Below are positions 7,779-17,380 of a stretch of 21,991 nt of DNA, piece after piece. The DNA comes from Burkholderia gladioli (GTDB lineage: Bacteria; Pseudomonadota; Gammaproteobacteria; Burkholderiales; Burkholderiaceae), in the NCBI GenBank assembly GCA_009914575.1, contig WNEB01000005.1:1-21991 (forward strand), given 5' to 3'. The translations under genes and the position numbers were made by a program. The notes under the pieces are model-generated. The model saw nothing but the letters and a program-made list of their open reading frames with translations. It ran no database searches and was not told the DNA's origin. Numbering within the stretch: the stretch's first letter is position 1; the number at the start of each line of letters is the position of its first letter.

Positions 7779-8516
7779 GTGACCGCCACCCGTCAACTGA
7801 CGCTCGACCTCGGCACCCCGCCGCCCCGGACCTTCGAGAACTTCACCATCGGCGCGAACCACGAACTCGTGTCGCGGCTGCGCCGGCTCGATCTCGCGCT
7901 CGCGGCCGGCCCGGTGGCCGACCGGTCGTTCTACGTCTGGGGCGAGGCCGGCAGCGGCCGCAGCCATCTGCTGCAGGCGCTCGTCTACGACACCTCCTAC
8001 GGCAGCGCGCGCTATCTCACGCCGCAGAGCCCGCTCGGCGCGATCGCGTTCGACCCGCGCGTCTCGCTCTACGCGGTCGACGACATCGACGCGATGAGCG
8101 ACACCCAGCAGATCGCCCTGTTCAACCTGTTCAACGAAGTGCGCGCGCATCCGTCGAGCGCGTTCGTGGGCGCCGGACCCGCCGCGCCGCTCGCGCTCGA
8201 CGTGCGCGAGGACCTGCGCACGCGGCTCGGCTGGGGCCTGGTGTTCCACCTCGCGCCGCTGTCGGACGCGGACAAGGCCGCCGTCTTCAAGCAGGCCGCC
8301 AAGGATCGCGGCATCGCGATCGCCGACGACGTGCCCGCCTACCTGCTCACCCATTACCGGCGCGACATGCCGAGCCTGATGGCCCTGCTCGACGCGCTCG
8401 ACCGCTTCTCGCTCGAACAGAAACGCGCCGTGACGCTGCCGCTGTTGCGCACGCTGCTGGCCACGCTCGAGCGCGAGGCGGCTGTCGCGGCCAGTGCTTC
8501 CGTCCGGATCAAGTAG
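7779..8516 (+). CDS. hda: DnaA regulatory inactivator Hda
   Basis: Hda is a DnaA-like AAA+ protein that, bound to the DNA-loaded sliding clamp, stimulates hydrolysis of DnaA-ATP and so prevents over-initiation. The 245-residue product has a clamp-binding QLTLDL at residues 6-11. Its Walker A is GEAGSGRSH at 55-63, with Arg where the usual Lys stands, as in E. coli Hda, and Walker B is VDDID at 100-104. A helical lid domain follows (RGIAIADDVPAYLL, RDMPSLMALLDALD). The start is GTG at 7779 without a visible SD; in relatives it probably relied on coupling to the upstream permease, now lost. The frame is intact. Confidence 0.93.
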   Translation: MTATRQLTLDLGTPPPRTFENFTIGANHELVSRLRRLDLALAAGPVADRSFYVWGEAGSGRSHLLQALVYDTSYGSARYLTPQSPLGAIAFDPRVSLYAVDDIDAMSDTQQIALFNLFNEVRAHPSSAFVGAGPAAPLALDVREDLRTRLGWGLVFHLAPLSDADKAAVFKQAAKDRGIAIADDVPAYLLTHYRRDMPSLMALLDALDRFSLEQKRAVTLPLLRTLLATLEREAAVAASASVRIK

Positions 8517-8523
8517 CTTCAAG

Positions 8524-8529
8524 TAAAAT
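8524..8529 (+). promoter_or_regulatory. -10 box TAAAAT in front of the HAD phosphatase gene
   Basis: TAAAAT lies just after the hda stop and 8 bases before the ATG at 8538. Transcription would start at or just before the ATG, so this too suggests a leaderless or near-leaderless mRNA. No SD and no clear -35 are visible. Confidence 0.5.
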
Positions 8530-8537
8530 GCCCCTCC

Positions 8538-9224
8538 ATGACAAATCTGGCACTCTTTGACCTCGATCAAACGCTGATCCCGACCGACAGCGACCACGAA
8601 TGGGGTCGATTCATGATCAAGCTCGGCCTCGTCGACGCGGAGCGCTTCCGCGCGCAGAACGACCGCTTCTACGCGGACTACAAGGCCGGCACGCTCGATA
8701 TCCACGCCTATCTGGCCGCCGCGCTCGCGCCGCTCGCGAAGCATCCGCGCGCCCAGCTCGACGCCTGGCACGAGCAGTACATGCACGAAGTGATCCGCCC
8801 GGCCATGCTGCCGGTCGCCGTCGACCTGGTGCGCCAGCATCGCGAAGCCGGCGACCTGTGCTGCATCGTCACGGCCACCAACGCGTTCGTCACGCGCCCG
8901 ATCGCCACGGCCTTCGGCGTCGAAACGCTGATCGCCTGCGAAGTCGAAACGGTCGACGGCCACCCGGCCTCCGACCTGACCGGCCGCGCGACCGGCCTGC
9001 CGAGCTTCCGCGAAGGCAAGATCGCTCGCACCGAAGCGTGGCTCGCCTCGCTCGGCAAGTCGCTGGCCGATTTCGAACACAGCTATTTCTACAGCGATTC
9101 GCACAACGACATCCCGCTGCTCGCGAAAGTCACCGACCCGGTCGCCACCAACCCCGACGACACGCTGCGCGCCCATGCCCGCGAACAGGGCTGGCGCATC
9201 CTCGATCTCTTCCAACCCTCGTGA
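8538..9224 (+). CDS. HAD superfamily subfamily IB phosphatase (SerB-like)
   Basis: This 228-residue soluble enzyme carries HAD motif I as FDLDQT (residues 7-12, nucleophile Asp8, acid Asp10). A motif II threonine lies in VTATNAF, and motif IV is YSDSHNDIPLL with SDSHND at about 186-191. A conserved Lys (GKIARTE) fits motif III. The alpha-helical cap after motif I is typical of the HAD-IB group, which includes phosphoserine phosphatases, but the physiological substrate cannot be assigned. Its TGA overlaps the GTG start of pcnB (GTGA), so the two are translationally coupled. The frame is intact. Confidence 0.9.
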   Translation: MTNLALFDLDQTLIPTDSDHEWGRFMIKLGLVDAERFRAQNDRFYADYKAGTLDIHAYLAAALAPLAKHPRAQLDAWHEQYMHEVIRPAMLPVAVDLVRQHREAGDLCCIVTATNAFVTRPIATAFGVETLIACEVETVDGHPASDLTGRATGLPSFREGKIARTEAWLASLGKSLADFEHSYFYSDSHNDIPLLAKVTDPVATNPDDTLRAHAREQGWRILDLFQPS

Positions 9225-10804
9225 TCAAAAAATTCATCCGCAAGCTGCTCGGGCAGGACGACACCGCCGCCCACGACGACGTCCCTGCCTCCGGCGCGCC
9301 CGCCTCTCCGGCTGAGGCCGCCGCTTCGCCCGCCGCAGCCAAGAAGCAGGCCGCGCGCGACGCCGCCAAGGCGGTCGCACGCCGCACCGATCCGACCATC
9401 GTGCCGGTCTCCGTGCACGGCATCGATCCCTCGCTGATTTCGCGCAACGCCGTGCGCGTGACCGACACGCTGCAGCAGGCCGGCTTCCGCGCCTTCATCG
9501 TCGGCGGCGCGGTACGCGACCTGCTGTTCGGCATCGCGCCGAAGGATTTCGACGTCGCCACCGACGCCACGCCCACCGAGGTGCAGCGCCTGTTCCGCCG
9601 CGCCCGCGTGATCGGCCGCCGGTTCAAGATCGTCCACGTGCAGTTCGGCCAGGAGCTGATCGAGGTGTCGACGTTCCGCGCGCTCGTCGATGCGCCGACC
9701 GACGCGCCCGAAGCCAAAACCGACACCGATGCGGCCCCGCCGCGCCGCATGAAGCGCGACGAGCTCGATCGCCGCACGCATGCCGTGGATGCGAGCGGCC
9801 GCGTGCTGCGCGACAACGTCTGGGGCGAGCAGCACGAAGACGCGGCGCGCCGCGACTTCACGATCAACGCGATGTATTACGACCCCGCGACGCAAACGGT
9901 GCTCGATTACCACGACGGCATGGCCGACATGCGCGCACGACTCTTGCGCATGATCGGCGATCCGGCCACACGCTACCGCGAGGATCCGGTGCGGATGCTG
10001 CGCGTGGCGCGTTTCGCGGCCAAGCTCGGCTTCGACATCGAACCCCATACGCGCGATCCGATCAAGCCGCTCGCCGACCTGATCGGCAACGTGCCGACCG
10101 CGCGCCTGTTCGACGAAATGCTGAAGCTGCTGCTGTCGGGCCACGCGCTGGCCTGCCTGAAGCAGCCGCGCAGCGAGGGCCTGCATCACGGTCTGCTGCC
10201 GCTACTCGACGCGGTGCTCGAACAGCCGCAGGGCGAGAAGTTCATCACGCTCGCGCTGAACAACACCGACGCGCGCGTGCGCGCCGGCAAGTCCGTCTCG
10301 CCGGGCTTCCTGTTCGCCACGCTGCTCTGGCACGACATGCGCCAGCGCTGGAACCAGTACGTCGCGAACGGCGAATTCCCGGTGCCCGCGCTGCAACGCG
10401 CGATGGACGACGTGCTCGAGATGCAGACCGAGAAGCTTGCGATCCACAAGCGCTACTCGGCCGACATGCGCGAAATCTGGGGCCTGCAGCTGCGCCTCGA
10501 GAAGCGCTCGGGCCGCGGCGCGCTCCGGCTGCTGGAACACCAAAGATTTAGAGCTGGGTATGATTTCCTCCTGCTGCGCTGCGAGTCCGGCGAACTGGAC
10601 GAATCGGTGGCGCAGTGGTGGACGGATTTCATCGACGGCGATGTCGCCGCTCGCGAAGCGCTGCTGACCTCGGGCGCGCCGCGCGATCCCGCGGCGGTCG
10701 GCCCGCGCAAGCGCCGCCGCCGTGGCGGCGTCCGCAACCGGCGGCCCGGCGACGGCACCGCACCGGCTGCGGATGCGCCGCCGGCAGCGGACGCGGACGA
10801 CTGA
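9221..10804 (+). CDS. pcnB: Poly(A) polymerase I (PcnB)
   Basis: PcnB adds 3' poly(A) tails that promote RNA decay and control plasmid copy number. The 527-residue product has the nucleotidyltransferase core: GGAVRDLL (about 95-102), DFDVATDA with catalytic Asp109 and Asp111, then RRDFTINAMYYDP and YREDPVRMLRVARFAAKLGF. Before the core lies an Ala-rich, poorly conserved tail (about 12-55). The C-terminus is a basic tail (PRKRRRRGGVRNRR) that likely binds RNA. The class-II CCA enzyme is the main alternative, but length and both tails favour PcnB. GTG at 9221 is chosen because it overlaps the previous stop and gives the expected start. A stretch at 10541-10564 uses rare codons, including two AGA, unlike the rest of the gene. 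Confidence 0.93.
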   Translation: MIKKFIRKLLGQDDTAAHDDVPASGAPASPAEAAASPAAAKKQAARDAAKAVARRTDPTIVPVSVHGIDPSLISRNAVRVTDTLQQAGFRAFIVGGAVRDLLFGIAPKDFDVATDATPTEVQRLFRRARVIGRRFKIVHVQFGQELIEVSTFRALVDAPTDAPEAKTDTDAAPPRRMKRDELDRRTHAVDASGRVLRDNVWGEQHEDAARRDFTINAMYYDPATQTVLDYHDGMADMRARLLRMIGDPATRYREDPVRMLRVARFAAKLGFDIEPHTRDPIKPLADLIGNVPTARLFDEMLKLLLSGHALACLKQPRSEGLHHGLLPLLDAVLEQPQGEKFITLALNNTDARVRAGKSVSPGFLFATLLWHDMRQRWNQYVANGEFPVPALQRAMDDVLEMQTEKLAIHKRYSADMREIWGLQLRLEKRSGRGALRLLEHQRFRAGYDFLLLRCESGELDESVAQWWTDFIDGDVAAREALLTSGAPRDPAAVGPRKRRRRGGVRNRRPGDGTAPAADAPPAADADD

Positions 10805-10833
10805 GCCGCCGGACGACGCAGGAAGTGGATGCC

Positions 10834-11367
10834 ATGACGGTTGCTTATCTCGGTCTCGGCGCGAATCTCGGCGATGCGCGCCAGGCGTTGAAGGATGCGG
10901 TGGTCTGCCTCGCGCAACAGTGCGGCCCGGTCACCGTGATCGGCAAATCGAGCCTCTATCGCACGGCCCCGATCGACGCGGGCGGCGACGATTACTACAA
11001 CTGTGCGGTCAAGATCGAGACGCGGCTGCCGGCGCGCGAATTGCTGAAGCTGTGCCAGCAGATCGAGCACCACTTCGACCGCGAACGGCCGTTCCACAAC
11101 GCGCCGCGCACGCTCGACATCGACATCCTGCTGTACGGCGAACACACCATCGACGAACCCGATCTGGTGATACCCCATCCGCGCCTCACGGGCCGCGCGT
11201 TCGTGCTGGTGCCGCTGATCGAACTCGATCCGGCGCTCGCGATTCCGATCCACGGCAGCGCACAGGCATTTCTCACGGCGGTGGCCGATCAGCGCATCGA
11301 GAAGGTGCAGACCTGCCAGTGCCTGATGGCGATGAAGGCCGCGAACGACAAAAGCCGCTGCCAATGA
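10834..11367 (+). CDS. folK: 6-hydroxymethyl-7,8-dihydropterin pyrophosphokinase (HPPK)
   Basis: FolK transfers pyrophosphate from ATP to 6-hydroxymethyl-dihydropterin, giving the substrate that dihydropteroate synthase joins to p-aminobenzoate. The product has 177 residues with YLGLGANLGD at the N-terminus, SSLYRTAP, and the catalytic RTLDIDILLYG block with its two metal-binding Asp, then IPHPRLTGRAFVLVPL. The start at 10834 has a GGAAG SD at 10821-10825. Its stop overlaps the next start (ATGA). The gene is intact although the pABA gene pabBC further along is dead, which matters for the folate pathway. Confidence 0.96.
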   Translation: MTVAYLGLGANLGDARQALKDAVVCLAQQCGPVTVIGKSSLYRTAPIDAGGDDYYNCAVKIETRLPARELLKLCQQIEHHFDRERPFHNAPRTLDIDILLYGEHTIDEPDLVIPHPRLTGRAFVLVPLIELDPALAIPIHGSAQAFLTAVADQRIEKVQTCQCLMAMKAANDKSRCQ

Positions 11368-12011
11368 ACGCGACGCCGCTGACCGTCACGCCGCCCGATT
11401 CGCGTCCGCCGCATCGCCATATCGCGATCGAGGGGCCGATCGGCGTCGGCAAGACCACGCTCGCGCAGCTGATCGCCGAACGCTGGGCGATGCGCACGCT
11501 GCTCGAACGCCCGCAGGACAACCCGTTTCTCGAGCGCTTCTACCGCGAAGGCGCGCGCTATGCGCTGCCGGCGCAGGAACTGGCCGCGGCGCAATCCGCC
11601 GGCCTCGCGCTGGTGGCCGATTTCATGCCGCAGAAGAACGACATCTTCGCGCGGCTCACGCTCGGCGACGACGAATGGCAGCGCTATCGCACGCTCGCCG
11701 AACGGATCGACGTGCCGGCCCCGGTGCCCGATCTGGTCGTCTATCTGCAGGCCAGCCCCGAGGTGCTGTACGCGCGCATCCATAAGCGCGGCATTCCGAT
11801 GGAACTGCAGATCGGCGACGTCTACCTGCGATCGCTGTGCGACGCCTACAACGAATTCTTCTACCACTACGACCGCACGCCGGTCCTGACCGTCGCGGCG
11901 GAACACCTGAATCCGCTCGACTCGCCCGACGACCTTGCACTGCTGATGACGCGCATCGAAACCATGCGCGGCCGCAAGGAATCCTTCGTCAAGGGTGGCC
12001 TCGACCGCTGA
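11364..12011 (+). CDS. Deoxynucleoside kinase family protein, with a likely small internal deletion
   Basis: The product (215 residues) is a P-loop kinase: [13 protein letters not shown] at about 22-34, [39 protein letters not shown], and [12 protein letters not shown], the Arg-rich lid. Relatives phosphorylate deoxyadenosine or deoxyguanosine for salvage. After Gln71 of ALPAQ this protein reads [16 protein letters not shown], whereas family members as I recall them have a longer helix with an FFLFQR-type block there. About 12 residues seem to be missing in frame, and loss of that helix could abolish activity. The ATG overlaps the folK stop. It is annotated as coding because the frame is open, with function uncertain. 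Confidence 0.82.
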   Translation: MNATPLTVTPPDSRPPHRHIAIEGPIGVGKTTLAQLIAERWAMRTLLERPQDNPFLERFYREGARYALPAQELAAAQSAGLALVADFMPQKNDIFARLTLGDDEWQRYRTLAERIDVPAPVPDLVVYLQASPEVLYARIHKRGIPMELQIGDVYLRSLCDAYNEFFYHYDRTPVLTVAAEHLNPLDSPDDLALLMTRIETMRGRKESFVKGGLDR

Positions 12012-12057
12012 AGCGCGTCGACGCCCGCCCCTGTTTCCTCACGAACCGGATCTCCCC

Positions 12058-12387
12058 ATGACCTATCTCCAGGAATCGAGCCGACCGGCCGTTACCGTGC
12101 CGAAGCTGCAGCAGATGCGCGCGGCCGGCGAGAAGATTGCGATGCTGACTTGCTACGACGCCAGCTTCGCGGCGCTACTCGATCGCGCCGGCGTCGACGT
12201 GCTGCTGATCGGCGATTCGCTCGGCAACGTGCTGCAAGGCCAGACCACCACGCTGCCCGTCACGCTCGACGAGATCGCCTATCACACGGCCTGCGTCGCA
12301 CGCGCCCAGCCGCGCGCGCTGATCGTGGCCGATCTTCCGTTCGGCACCTATGGCACGCCGGCCCAGGCGTTCGACAGCTCGGTGAAG
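12058..12387 (+). pseudogene. panB: 3-methyl-2-oxobutanoate hydroxymethyltransferase PanB, 3' truncated
   Basis: PanB makes ketopantoate, the first committed step to pantothenate and CoA. From ATG at 12058 the sequence is clean Pan[55 protein letters not shown]. Homology stops at Lys110 (12387) of an expected ~270 residues. The frame then runs on to 12594 through sequence antisense to pabBC, giving a meaningless tail. The missing part includes much of the TIM barrel and later catalytic residues, so the stub must be inactive. Only about 28 bp separate the break from the pabBC stop, so one deletion probably removed the 3' half of panB and whatever lay between. A second panB copy elsewhere is possible. 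Confidence 0.9.
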
Positions 12388-12415
12388 CGCTTTTTTCATG
12401 AGGCCGGGTTCGGTA

Positions 12416-14055
12416 TCAGACGCGCCGCAACGTCGCCTCCACCGCGCCGCGCAACGCGTTGCAGATCAGCAGGCCGTCGGCCCGCGTCAGATCGTCGGGC
12501 GTCAGCACGCGCTCGCTTGCACCGAAGCCGGCATCGTCGAGCAGCGCCGCGCGCATCACGCCCGGCAGCAGGCCGCTGGCCAGCGGCGGCGTGAACCAGC
12601 GGCCGTCGAGCCGCACGAACACGTTGCTGCGACCGCCTTCGGTCAGCTCGCCGCGCTCGTTGACGAACAGCATGTCGATCGCGCCCGCCGCTTCGGCCTC
12701 GCGCCAGGCGCGATCGTATTCGGCGCGACGCGTGGTCTTGTGCGCGAGCAGCCAGTCCGCGGAATGCACCGGCGCGAAGCCGTGCTCGACCGCCAGCAGC
12801 ACCGCGACGGCAGGCGCCGCCAGCGGCGCGAGCGCGGCGCCCGTCAGCGCCAGCGCGCCGTCCTTCGACAACGCCGCGCGCAGACGATACGCGCCCTCGC
12901 CGTCCAGCGCGGCGGTGTGCGCCGCGAGCTGCGCCCGCACGACCGGCGCGTCGAACGCGAAGCCGAGCGCCTCGGCACTCGCACCGAGCCGCGCGAGATG
13001 GCGCGCGAGATGGCGCGCGAGATGACGCACGCCGCCCGTGCGCGTCGCCTGCATGGTTCGAACAGCTGGAAGCCGGGATCGGCATCGGTCAGGAATCGCG
13101 CTTTCAATTCGCACTCCGCATATTCGTCGGCCGCCACGCTGTCGAGCACGATGCCCGCACCGACGCCCATCGCGCCGGGCCGGCAGCCGTCGGCGCGCGG
13201 CGCATCGAGCGTCAACGTGCGGATCGTCACCGACAGACAGAAATCGCCGCACGCACTGCTGGCGGGCGCGGCGTCGAGCCAGCGCCCGCGCCGGTATACA
13301 GCCCGCGCGGCGTCGATTCGATCGCATCGATCAGCGCCATCGTGGCGTGCTTGGGCGCGCCCGTGATCGAGCCGCACGGAAACAGCGCGCGCAGCAGCAT
13401 GTCGGTGAACCCGGCGTCGGGCCGGGCCTCGGCCTCGACGGTCGAGGTCATCTGCCAGACCGACGCATACGGCTCCACCGTGAACAGCGCCGGCACGCGC
13501 ATCGGGCAACGCGATCAGCGCGCCGTAACGCACGGCCTGGCGCGCACGCAATCGCCGGTACAGCGCGAGCGGAGAACCGTAGACATCGAAGCCGAGCCGG
13601 TAGGTGTAGTTGACCTGATAGGAATCGCCGGCGCGCAAGGCCGTGTGGATGGCGTCGATCGCGGCGTCGAATTCGGCGCGCGTGACGCTCTTGCGCAAGC
13701 GCGCGACGCCGGCCGCCGAAGGCTCGGCCGCGCCGTCGTCGGCAGCTTCCAGCCACGCATCGGCCTCTTCGCGCGACAGCATCACAAGCGCGCCGAACAG
13801 CAGAAACCGCAGCGGCTCGGCGCCGGCCACGCCGCGCTCGAGGTTGCGCCCGAACGCGTAATCGCCGAGCACGAGCGCATGCAGCCCGCTCGCGAGATCG
13901 GCCTGCACCGCGGCGCAGACGGCATCGAGCTGCGCGGGATCGGTACGCGTCCGTTCGTGCGAGTAGCGCGTGTACAAACGACTCGACCGCGCGGACGCGG
14001 TCGAGTGGCAGTCGTCGAGGAGCGCGAACGGCGCGCCCTCTGTCACGGTAGGCAT
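12416..14055 (-). pseudogene. pabB: PabB-PabC fusion (aminodeoxychorismate synthase I / ADC lyase), multiply disrupted
   Basis: Intact homologs convert chorismate to aminodeoxychorismate (PabB) and then to p-aminobenzoate (PabC, PLP-dependent). From ATG at 14055 the frame encodes SYQVNYTYRLGFDVYG and RYGALIALPD. Near 13500 the sequence jumps to VPALFTVEPYASVWQM in another frame, and the conserved stretch between (PMKGT and KNRAENVMIVDLLRNDLG in relatives) is absent. LFPCGSITGAPKHATMALID follows. Near 13285 a base is missing (RGLYTGA to WLDAAPA), and near 13056 another (QLFE to TMQATRTGG). The PabC half then reads clean to the stop at 12416 ([15 protein letters not shown]). It is clearly dead: catalytic motifs are deleted and three frame changes are present. 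It lies 19 bp downstream of dnaJ, same strand. Confidence 0.92.
12991..13026 (-). repeat. 12-bp tandem repeat x3 inside pabBC pseudogene
   Basis: On the plus strand GCGCGAGATGGC occurs three times in tandem; the last copy ends AC. On the coding strand it yields RHLA-RHLA-RHLA, where relatives have fewer copies. It is probably slippage in a gene no longer under selection, and being in frame it adds no frameshift. Confidence 0.75.
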
Positions 14056-14074
14056 GCTGACAACATCGTGTTTG

Positions 14075-15211
14075 TTACTCGAAGAAGCTCTTCACGCGGT
14101 CGAACCAGCTCTTGCCTTGCGGGCTGTGACGGCCGCCGCCCTCGGCCAGCGACTTCTCGAACTGCCGGAGCAGATCGCGTTGCGAATCGGTCAGCTTGAC
14201 GGGCGTCTCGATCTGCACGTGCACGTAGAGATCGCCGGCGATGCTGGAGCGCAGGCCCTTGATGCCCTTGCCGCGCAGGCGGAACGTCTTGCCCGACTGC
14301 GTGCCTTCCGGCACCGGGAACGATGCGCGGCCAGCCAGCGTCGGCACTTCGATGTCGCTGCCCAGCGCAGCCGTGGTGAACGCGATCGGCATCTGGCAGT
14401 GGAGATCGTCGCCGTCGCGCTCGAACACCGAGTGCGACTTGATGTGGATCTCGACATAGAGATCGCCCGACGGTCCGCCGTTGATGCCCGGCTCGCCGTT
14501 GCCGACCGAGCGGATCCGCATGCCGTCGTCGATGCCGACCGGGATCTTCACTTCCAGCGTCTTGGTTTCCTTCACCTTGCCCGAGCCGTGGCAATGCGCG
14601 CACGGATCGGGGATGTAGGTGCCGGTGCCGTGGCACTTCGGGCAGGTCTGCTGGATGCTGAAGAAACCTTGCGACATGCGCACCGAGCCCTGGCCATGGC
14701 AGGTCGGGCAGGTGTCGGGCTTGGTGCCCGGCTTCGCGCCGCTGCCGTGGCAGACTTCGCACGACACCCAGCTCGGCACGCGGATCTGCGTCTCGTAGCC
14801 GTGCGCGGCCTGTTCGAGCGTGATCTCCATGCTGTAGCGCAGGTCCGCGCCGCGGTACACCTGCGGGCCGCCGCGGTCGCCGCGCGCGGCGCCGCCCGCG
14901 GCCTGACCGAAGATGTCGCCGAAGATGTCGCCGAATGCGTCGGCAAAGCCGCCGAAGCCCTGTGCACCGGCACCGCCCATGTTCGGATCGACGCCCGCAT
15001 GGCCGTACTGATCGTACGCGGCCCGCTTCTGTTCGTCCGAGAGCATTTCATAGGCTTCCTTCACCTCCTTGAAACGCTCCTCCGCATCCTTGTTGTCCGG
15101 ATTGCGGTCGGGGTGGTACTTCATCGCGAGCTTGCGATATGCCTTCTTGATTTCGTCGTCGCTCGCGTTCTTCGCGACGCCCAGAACCTCGTAGTAATCC
15201 CGTTTCGCCAT
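14075..15211 (-). CDS. dnaJ: Chaperone protein DnaJ (Hsp40)
   Basis: DnaJ delivers unfolded proteins to DnaK and stimulates its ATPase. The 378-residue product is intact. It has a J domain with HPD (YHPDRNPDN, about 33-41), a Gly/Phe region ([17 protein letters not shown], about 85-105) and four zinc-binding repeats ([32 protein letters not shown]). The C-terminal substrate-binding domain ends [11 protein letters not shown]. It lies 216 bp downstream of dnaK on the same strand. No separate heat-shock promoter is evident, so it is probably cotranscribed with dnaK. The ATG at 15211 has only a weak SD. Confidence 0.98.
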   Translation of the reverse strand: MAKRDYYEVLGVAKNASDDEIKKAYRKLAMKYHPDRNPDNKDAEERFKEVKEAYEMLSDEQKRAAYDQYGHAGVDPNMGGAGAQGFGGFADAFGDIFGDIFGQAAGGAARGDRGGPQVYRGADLRYSMEITLEQAAHGYETQIRVPSWVSCEVCHGSGAKPGTKPDTCPTCHGQGSVRMSQGFFSIQQTCPKCHGTGTYIPDPCAHCHGSGKVKETKTLEVKIPVGIDDGMRIRSVGNGEPGINGGPSGDLYVEIHIKSHSVFERDGDDLHCQMPIAFTTAALGSDIEVPTLAGRASFPVPEGTQSGKTFRLRGKGIKGLRSSIAGDLYVHVQIETPVKLTDSQRDLLRQFEKSLAEGGGRHSPQGKSWFDRVKSFFE

Positions 15212-15393
15212 ATCGGTTCAATGCCGCCACGCGCGATGCGCGAGCGGCTCCTCTCGCTTCCAGTAAAGTCTTGCGACCTGTAGAACGGCGCTCGCGCACC
15301 GTCCCGCCATAAAACAAATGTGCCCGGAGGGCCGCGAGGCCCGCCAGGCGCAGGGTGATCCGGACCGTCCGGCAGTGACGGATCGAATCGGTG

Positions 15394-15419
15394 GCGGCCG
15401 TGCCGCGCGGCACGGCCGC
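15394..15419 (-). repeat. Strong GC hairpin after dnaK
   Basis: An 11-bp perfect stem (GCGGCCGTGCC / GGCACGGCCGC) with a GCGC loop begins 8 bp after the dnaK stop. There is no T-run, so termination would be incomplete at best. It could protect the dnaK 3' end or attenuate read-through into dnaJ, which would lower DnaJ relative to DnaK. Confidence 0.6.
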
Positions 15420-15427
15420 GGCCCGAC

Positions 15428-17380
15428 TTAGGCCTTCTTCACTTCCTTGAAGTCGGCGTCGACGACGTCTTCGGCCGCATTCGCGGCACCCGCGTGGGCG
15501 CCTTCCGCACCGGCTGCACCGCCGGCTGCCGCCGCGCCTGCCTGCTGCGCCTGCATGTCGGCGTACATCTTTTCGCCGAGCTTCTGCGAGGCCGTCGACA
15601 GCGCTTCGACCTTCGCGTCGATCGCTTCCTTCTCGGCCGCGTGATCCTTCAGCACGTCTTCCAGATCCTTCAGCGCCGCTTCGATCTTTTCCTTCTCGCC
15701 CGCGTCGAGCTTGTCGCCGTATTCCGCGACCGCCTTCTTCGTGCTGTGAACCAGCGCATCGCCCTGGTTACGGGCATCGGCGCGCTCGCGCAGCTTCTGG
15801 TCTTCGACCGCGTTCGCTTCGGCGTCCTTGATCATCTGATCGATTTCGGCGTCGGACAGGCCCGAGTTCGCCTTGATCGTGATCTTGTTTTCCTTGCCGG
15901 TCGCCTTGTCCTTCGCGCCGACGTGCAGGATGCCGTTCGCATCGATGTCGAACGTCACTTCGATCTGCGGCACGCCGCGCGGTGCCGGCGGAATGCCTTC
16001 CAGGTTGAACTCGCCGAGAGCCTTGTTGCTGATGGCCATCTCGCGTTCGCCCTGGTACACCTTGATCGTCACGGCGCCCTGGTTGTCGTCGGCCGTCGAG
16101 TAGACCTGCGCGTGCTTGGTCGGGATCGTGGTGTTCTTGCTGATCATCTTCGTCATCACGCCGCCGAGCGTTTCGATGCCGAGCGACAGCGGGGTCACGT
16201 CGAGCAGCAGCACGTCCTTGCGGTCGCCCGACAGCACCTGGCCCTGGATCGCGGCACCAACAGCCACGGCTTCGTCCGGGTTCACGTCGCGACGCGGATC
16301 CTTGCCGAAGAATTCCTTCACCTTGTCCTGCACCTTCGGCATGCGCGTCTGGCCGCCGACCATGATCACGTCGTCGATGTCCGACACCTTGACGCCGGCG
16401 TCCTTGATCGCGATGCGGCACGGCTCGATGGTGCGCTCGACCAGATCCTCGACCAGCGCTTCCAGCTTGGCGCGCGTGATCTTCAGGTTCAAGTGCTTCG
16501 GACCCGAGGCGTCGGCCGTGATGTATGGCAGGTTGATTTCGGTCTGCTGGCTAGACGACAGCTCGATCTTGGCCTTTTCAGCGGCTTCCTTCAGGCGTTG
16601 CAGCGCGAGCACGTCCTTCGACAGGTCGACGCCCTGCTCCTTCTTGAACTCGCCGATGATGTAATCGATGATGCGCTGGTCGAAATCCTCGCCGCCCAGG
16701 AACGTGTCGCCGTTGGTCGACAGCACTTCGAACTGCATTTCGCCGTCGACGTCGGCGATTTCGATGATCGAGACGTCGAACGTGCCGCCGCCGAGGTCAT
16801 ACACGGCGATCTTGCGGTCGCCCTTCTCGGCCTTGTCCAGACCGAACGCGAGTGCGGCCGCGGTCGGCTCGTTGATGATCCGCTTGACTTCGAGGCCGGC
16901 GATGCGGCCCGCATCCTTGGTGGCCTGACGCTGGCTGTCGTTGAAGTACGCCGGCACCGTGATCACGGCTTCCGTGACGGTTTCGCCGAGGTAGTCTTCG
17001 ACCGTCTTCTTCATCTTGCGCAGCACTTCGGCCGACACCTGCGGCGGCGCCAGCTTTTCGCCGTGCGCTTCGACCCAGGCGTCGCCGTTGTCGGCCTTGA
17101 CGATCGCGTACGGCATCAGGCCGATGTCCTTCTGGACTTCCTTCTCTTCGAAGCGGCGGCCGATCAGGCGCTTGACCGCGAACAGGGTGTTACGGGGGTT
17201 GGTCACCGATTGACGCTTGGCGGGCGCGCCGACCAGCACTTCGTTGTCGTCCATGTAAGCGATGATCGACGGCGTGGTGCGGGTGCCTTCCGAATTCTCG
17301 ATGACCTTGACCTGGTTGCCTTCCATCACGGCCACGCACGAGTTCGTGGTGCCGAGGTCAATACCGATGATCTTTCCCAT
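15428..17380 (-). CDS. dnaK: Chaperone protein DnaK (Hsp70)
   Basis: DnaK is the ATP-driven Hsp70. The 650-residue product starts [20 protein letters not shown] (phosphate-1 loop). It has [12 protein letters not shown] and the substrate-domain block [20 protein letters not shown], and ends with an Ala/Gly-rich tail and [13 protein letters not shown], close to the EEVD-like end seen in bacteria. ATG at 17380 is chosen over an upstream extension to 17464, because it gives the canonical N-terminus and has SD GGAGA at about 17391-17387. A sigma32-like promoter lies about 85 bp upstream. The gene is intact and under evident purifying selection, in contrast with nearby pseudogenes. Confidence 0.98.
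   Translation of the reverse strand: MGKIIGIDLGTTNSCVAVMEGNQVKVIENSEGTRTTPSIIAYMDDNEVLVGAPAKRQSVTNPRNTLFAVKRLIGRRFEEKEVQKDIGLMPYAIVKADNGDAWVEAHGEKLAPPQVSAEVLRKMKKTVEDYLGETVTEAVITVPAYFNDSQRQATKDAGRIAGLEVKRIINEPTAAALAFGLDKAEKGDRKIAVYDLGGGTFDVSIIEIADVDGEMQFEVLSTNGDTFLGGEDFDQRIIDYIIGEFKKEQGVDLSKDVLALQRLKEAAEKAKIELSSSQQTEINLPYITADASGPKHLNLKITRAKLEALVEDLVERTIEPCRIAIKDAGVKVSDIDDVIMVGGQTRMPKVQDKVKEFFGKDPRRDVNPDEAVAVGAAIQGQVLSGDRKDVLLLDVTPLSLGIETLGGVMTKMISKNTTIPTKHAQVYSTADDNQGAVTIKVYQGEREMAISNKALGEFNLEGIPPAPRGVPQIEVTFDIDANGILHVGAKDKATGKENKITIKANSGLSDAEIDQMIKDAEANAVEDQKLRERADARNQGDALVHSTKKAVAEYGDKLDAGEKEKIEAALKDLEDVLKDHAAEKEAIDAKVEALSTASQKLGEKMYADMQAQQAGAAAAGGAAGAEGAHAGAANAAEDVVDADFKEVKKA

Noticed and set aside
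12388..12594. Continuation of the panB frame as a novel fusion protein
   Set aside because: Sequence after residue 110 is antisense to the pabBC 3' end and resembles no protein; it is a by-product of the deletion junction.
12991..13026. CRISPR-like repeats
   Set aside because: The three 12-bp units are directly tandem without spacers and encode RHLA repeats; no cas genes are present.
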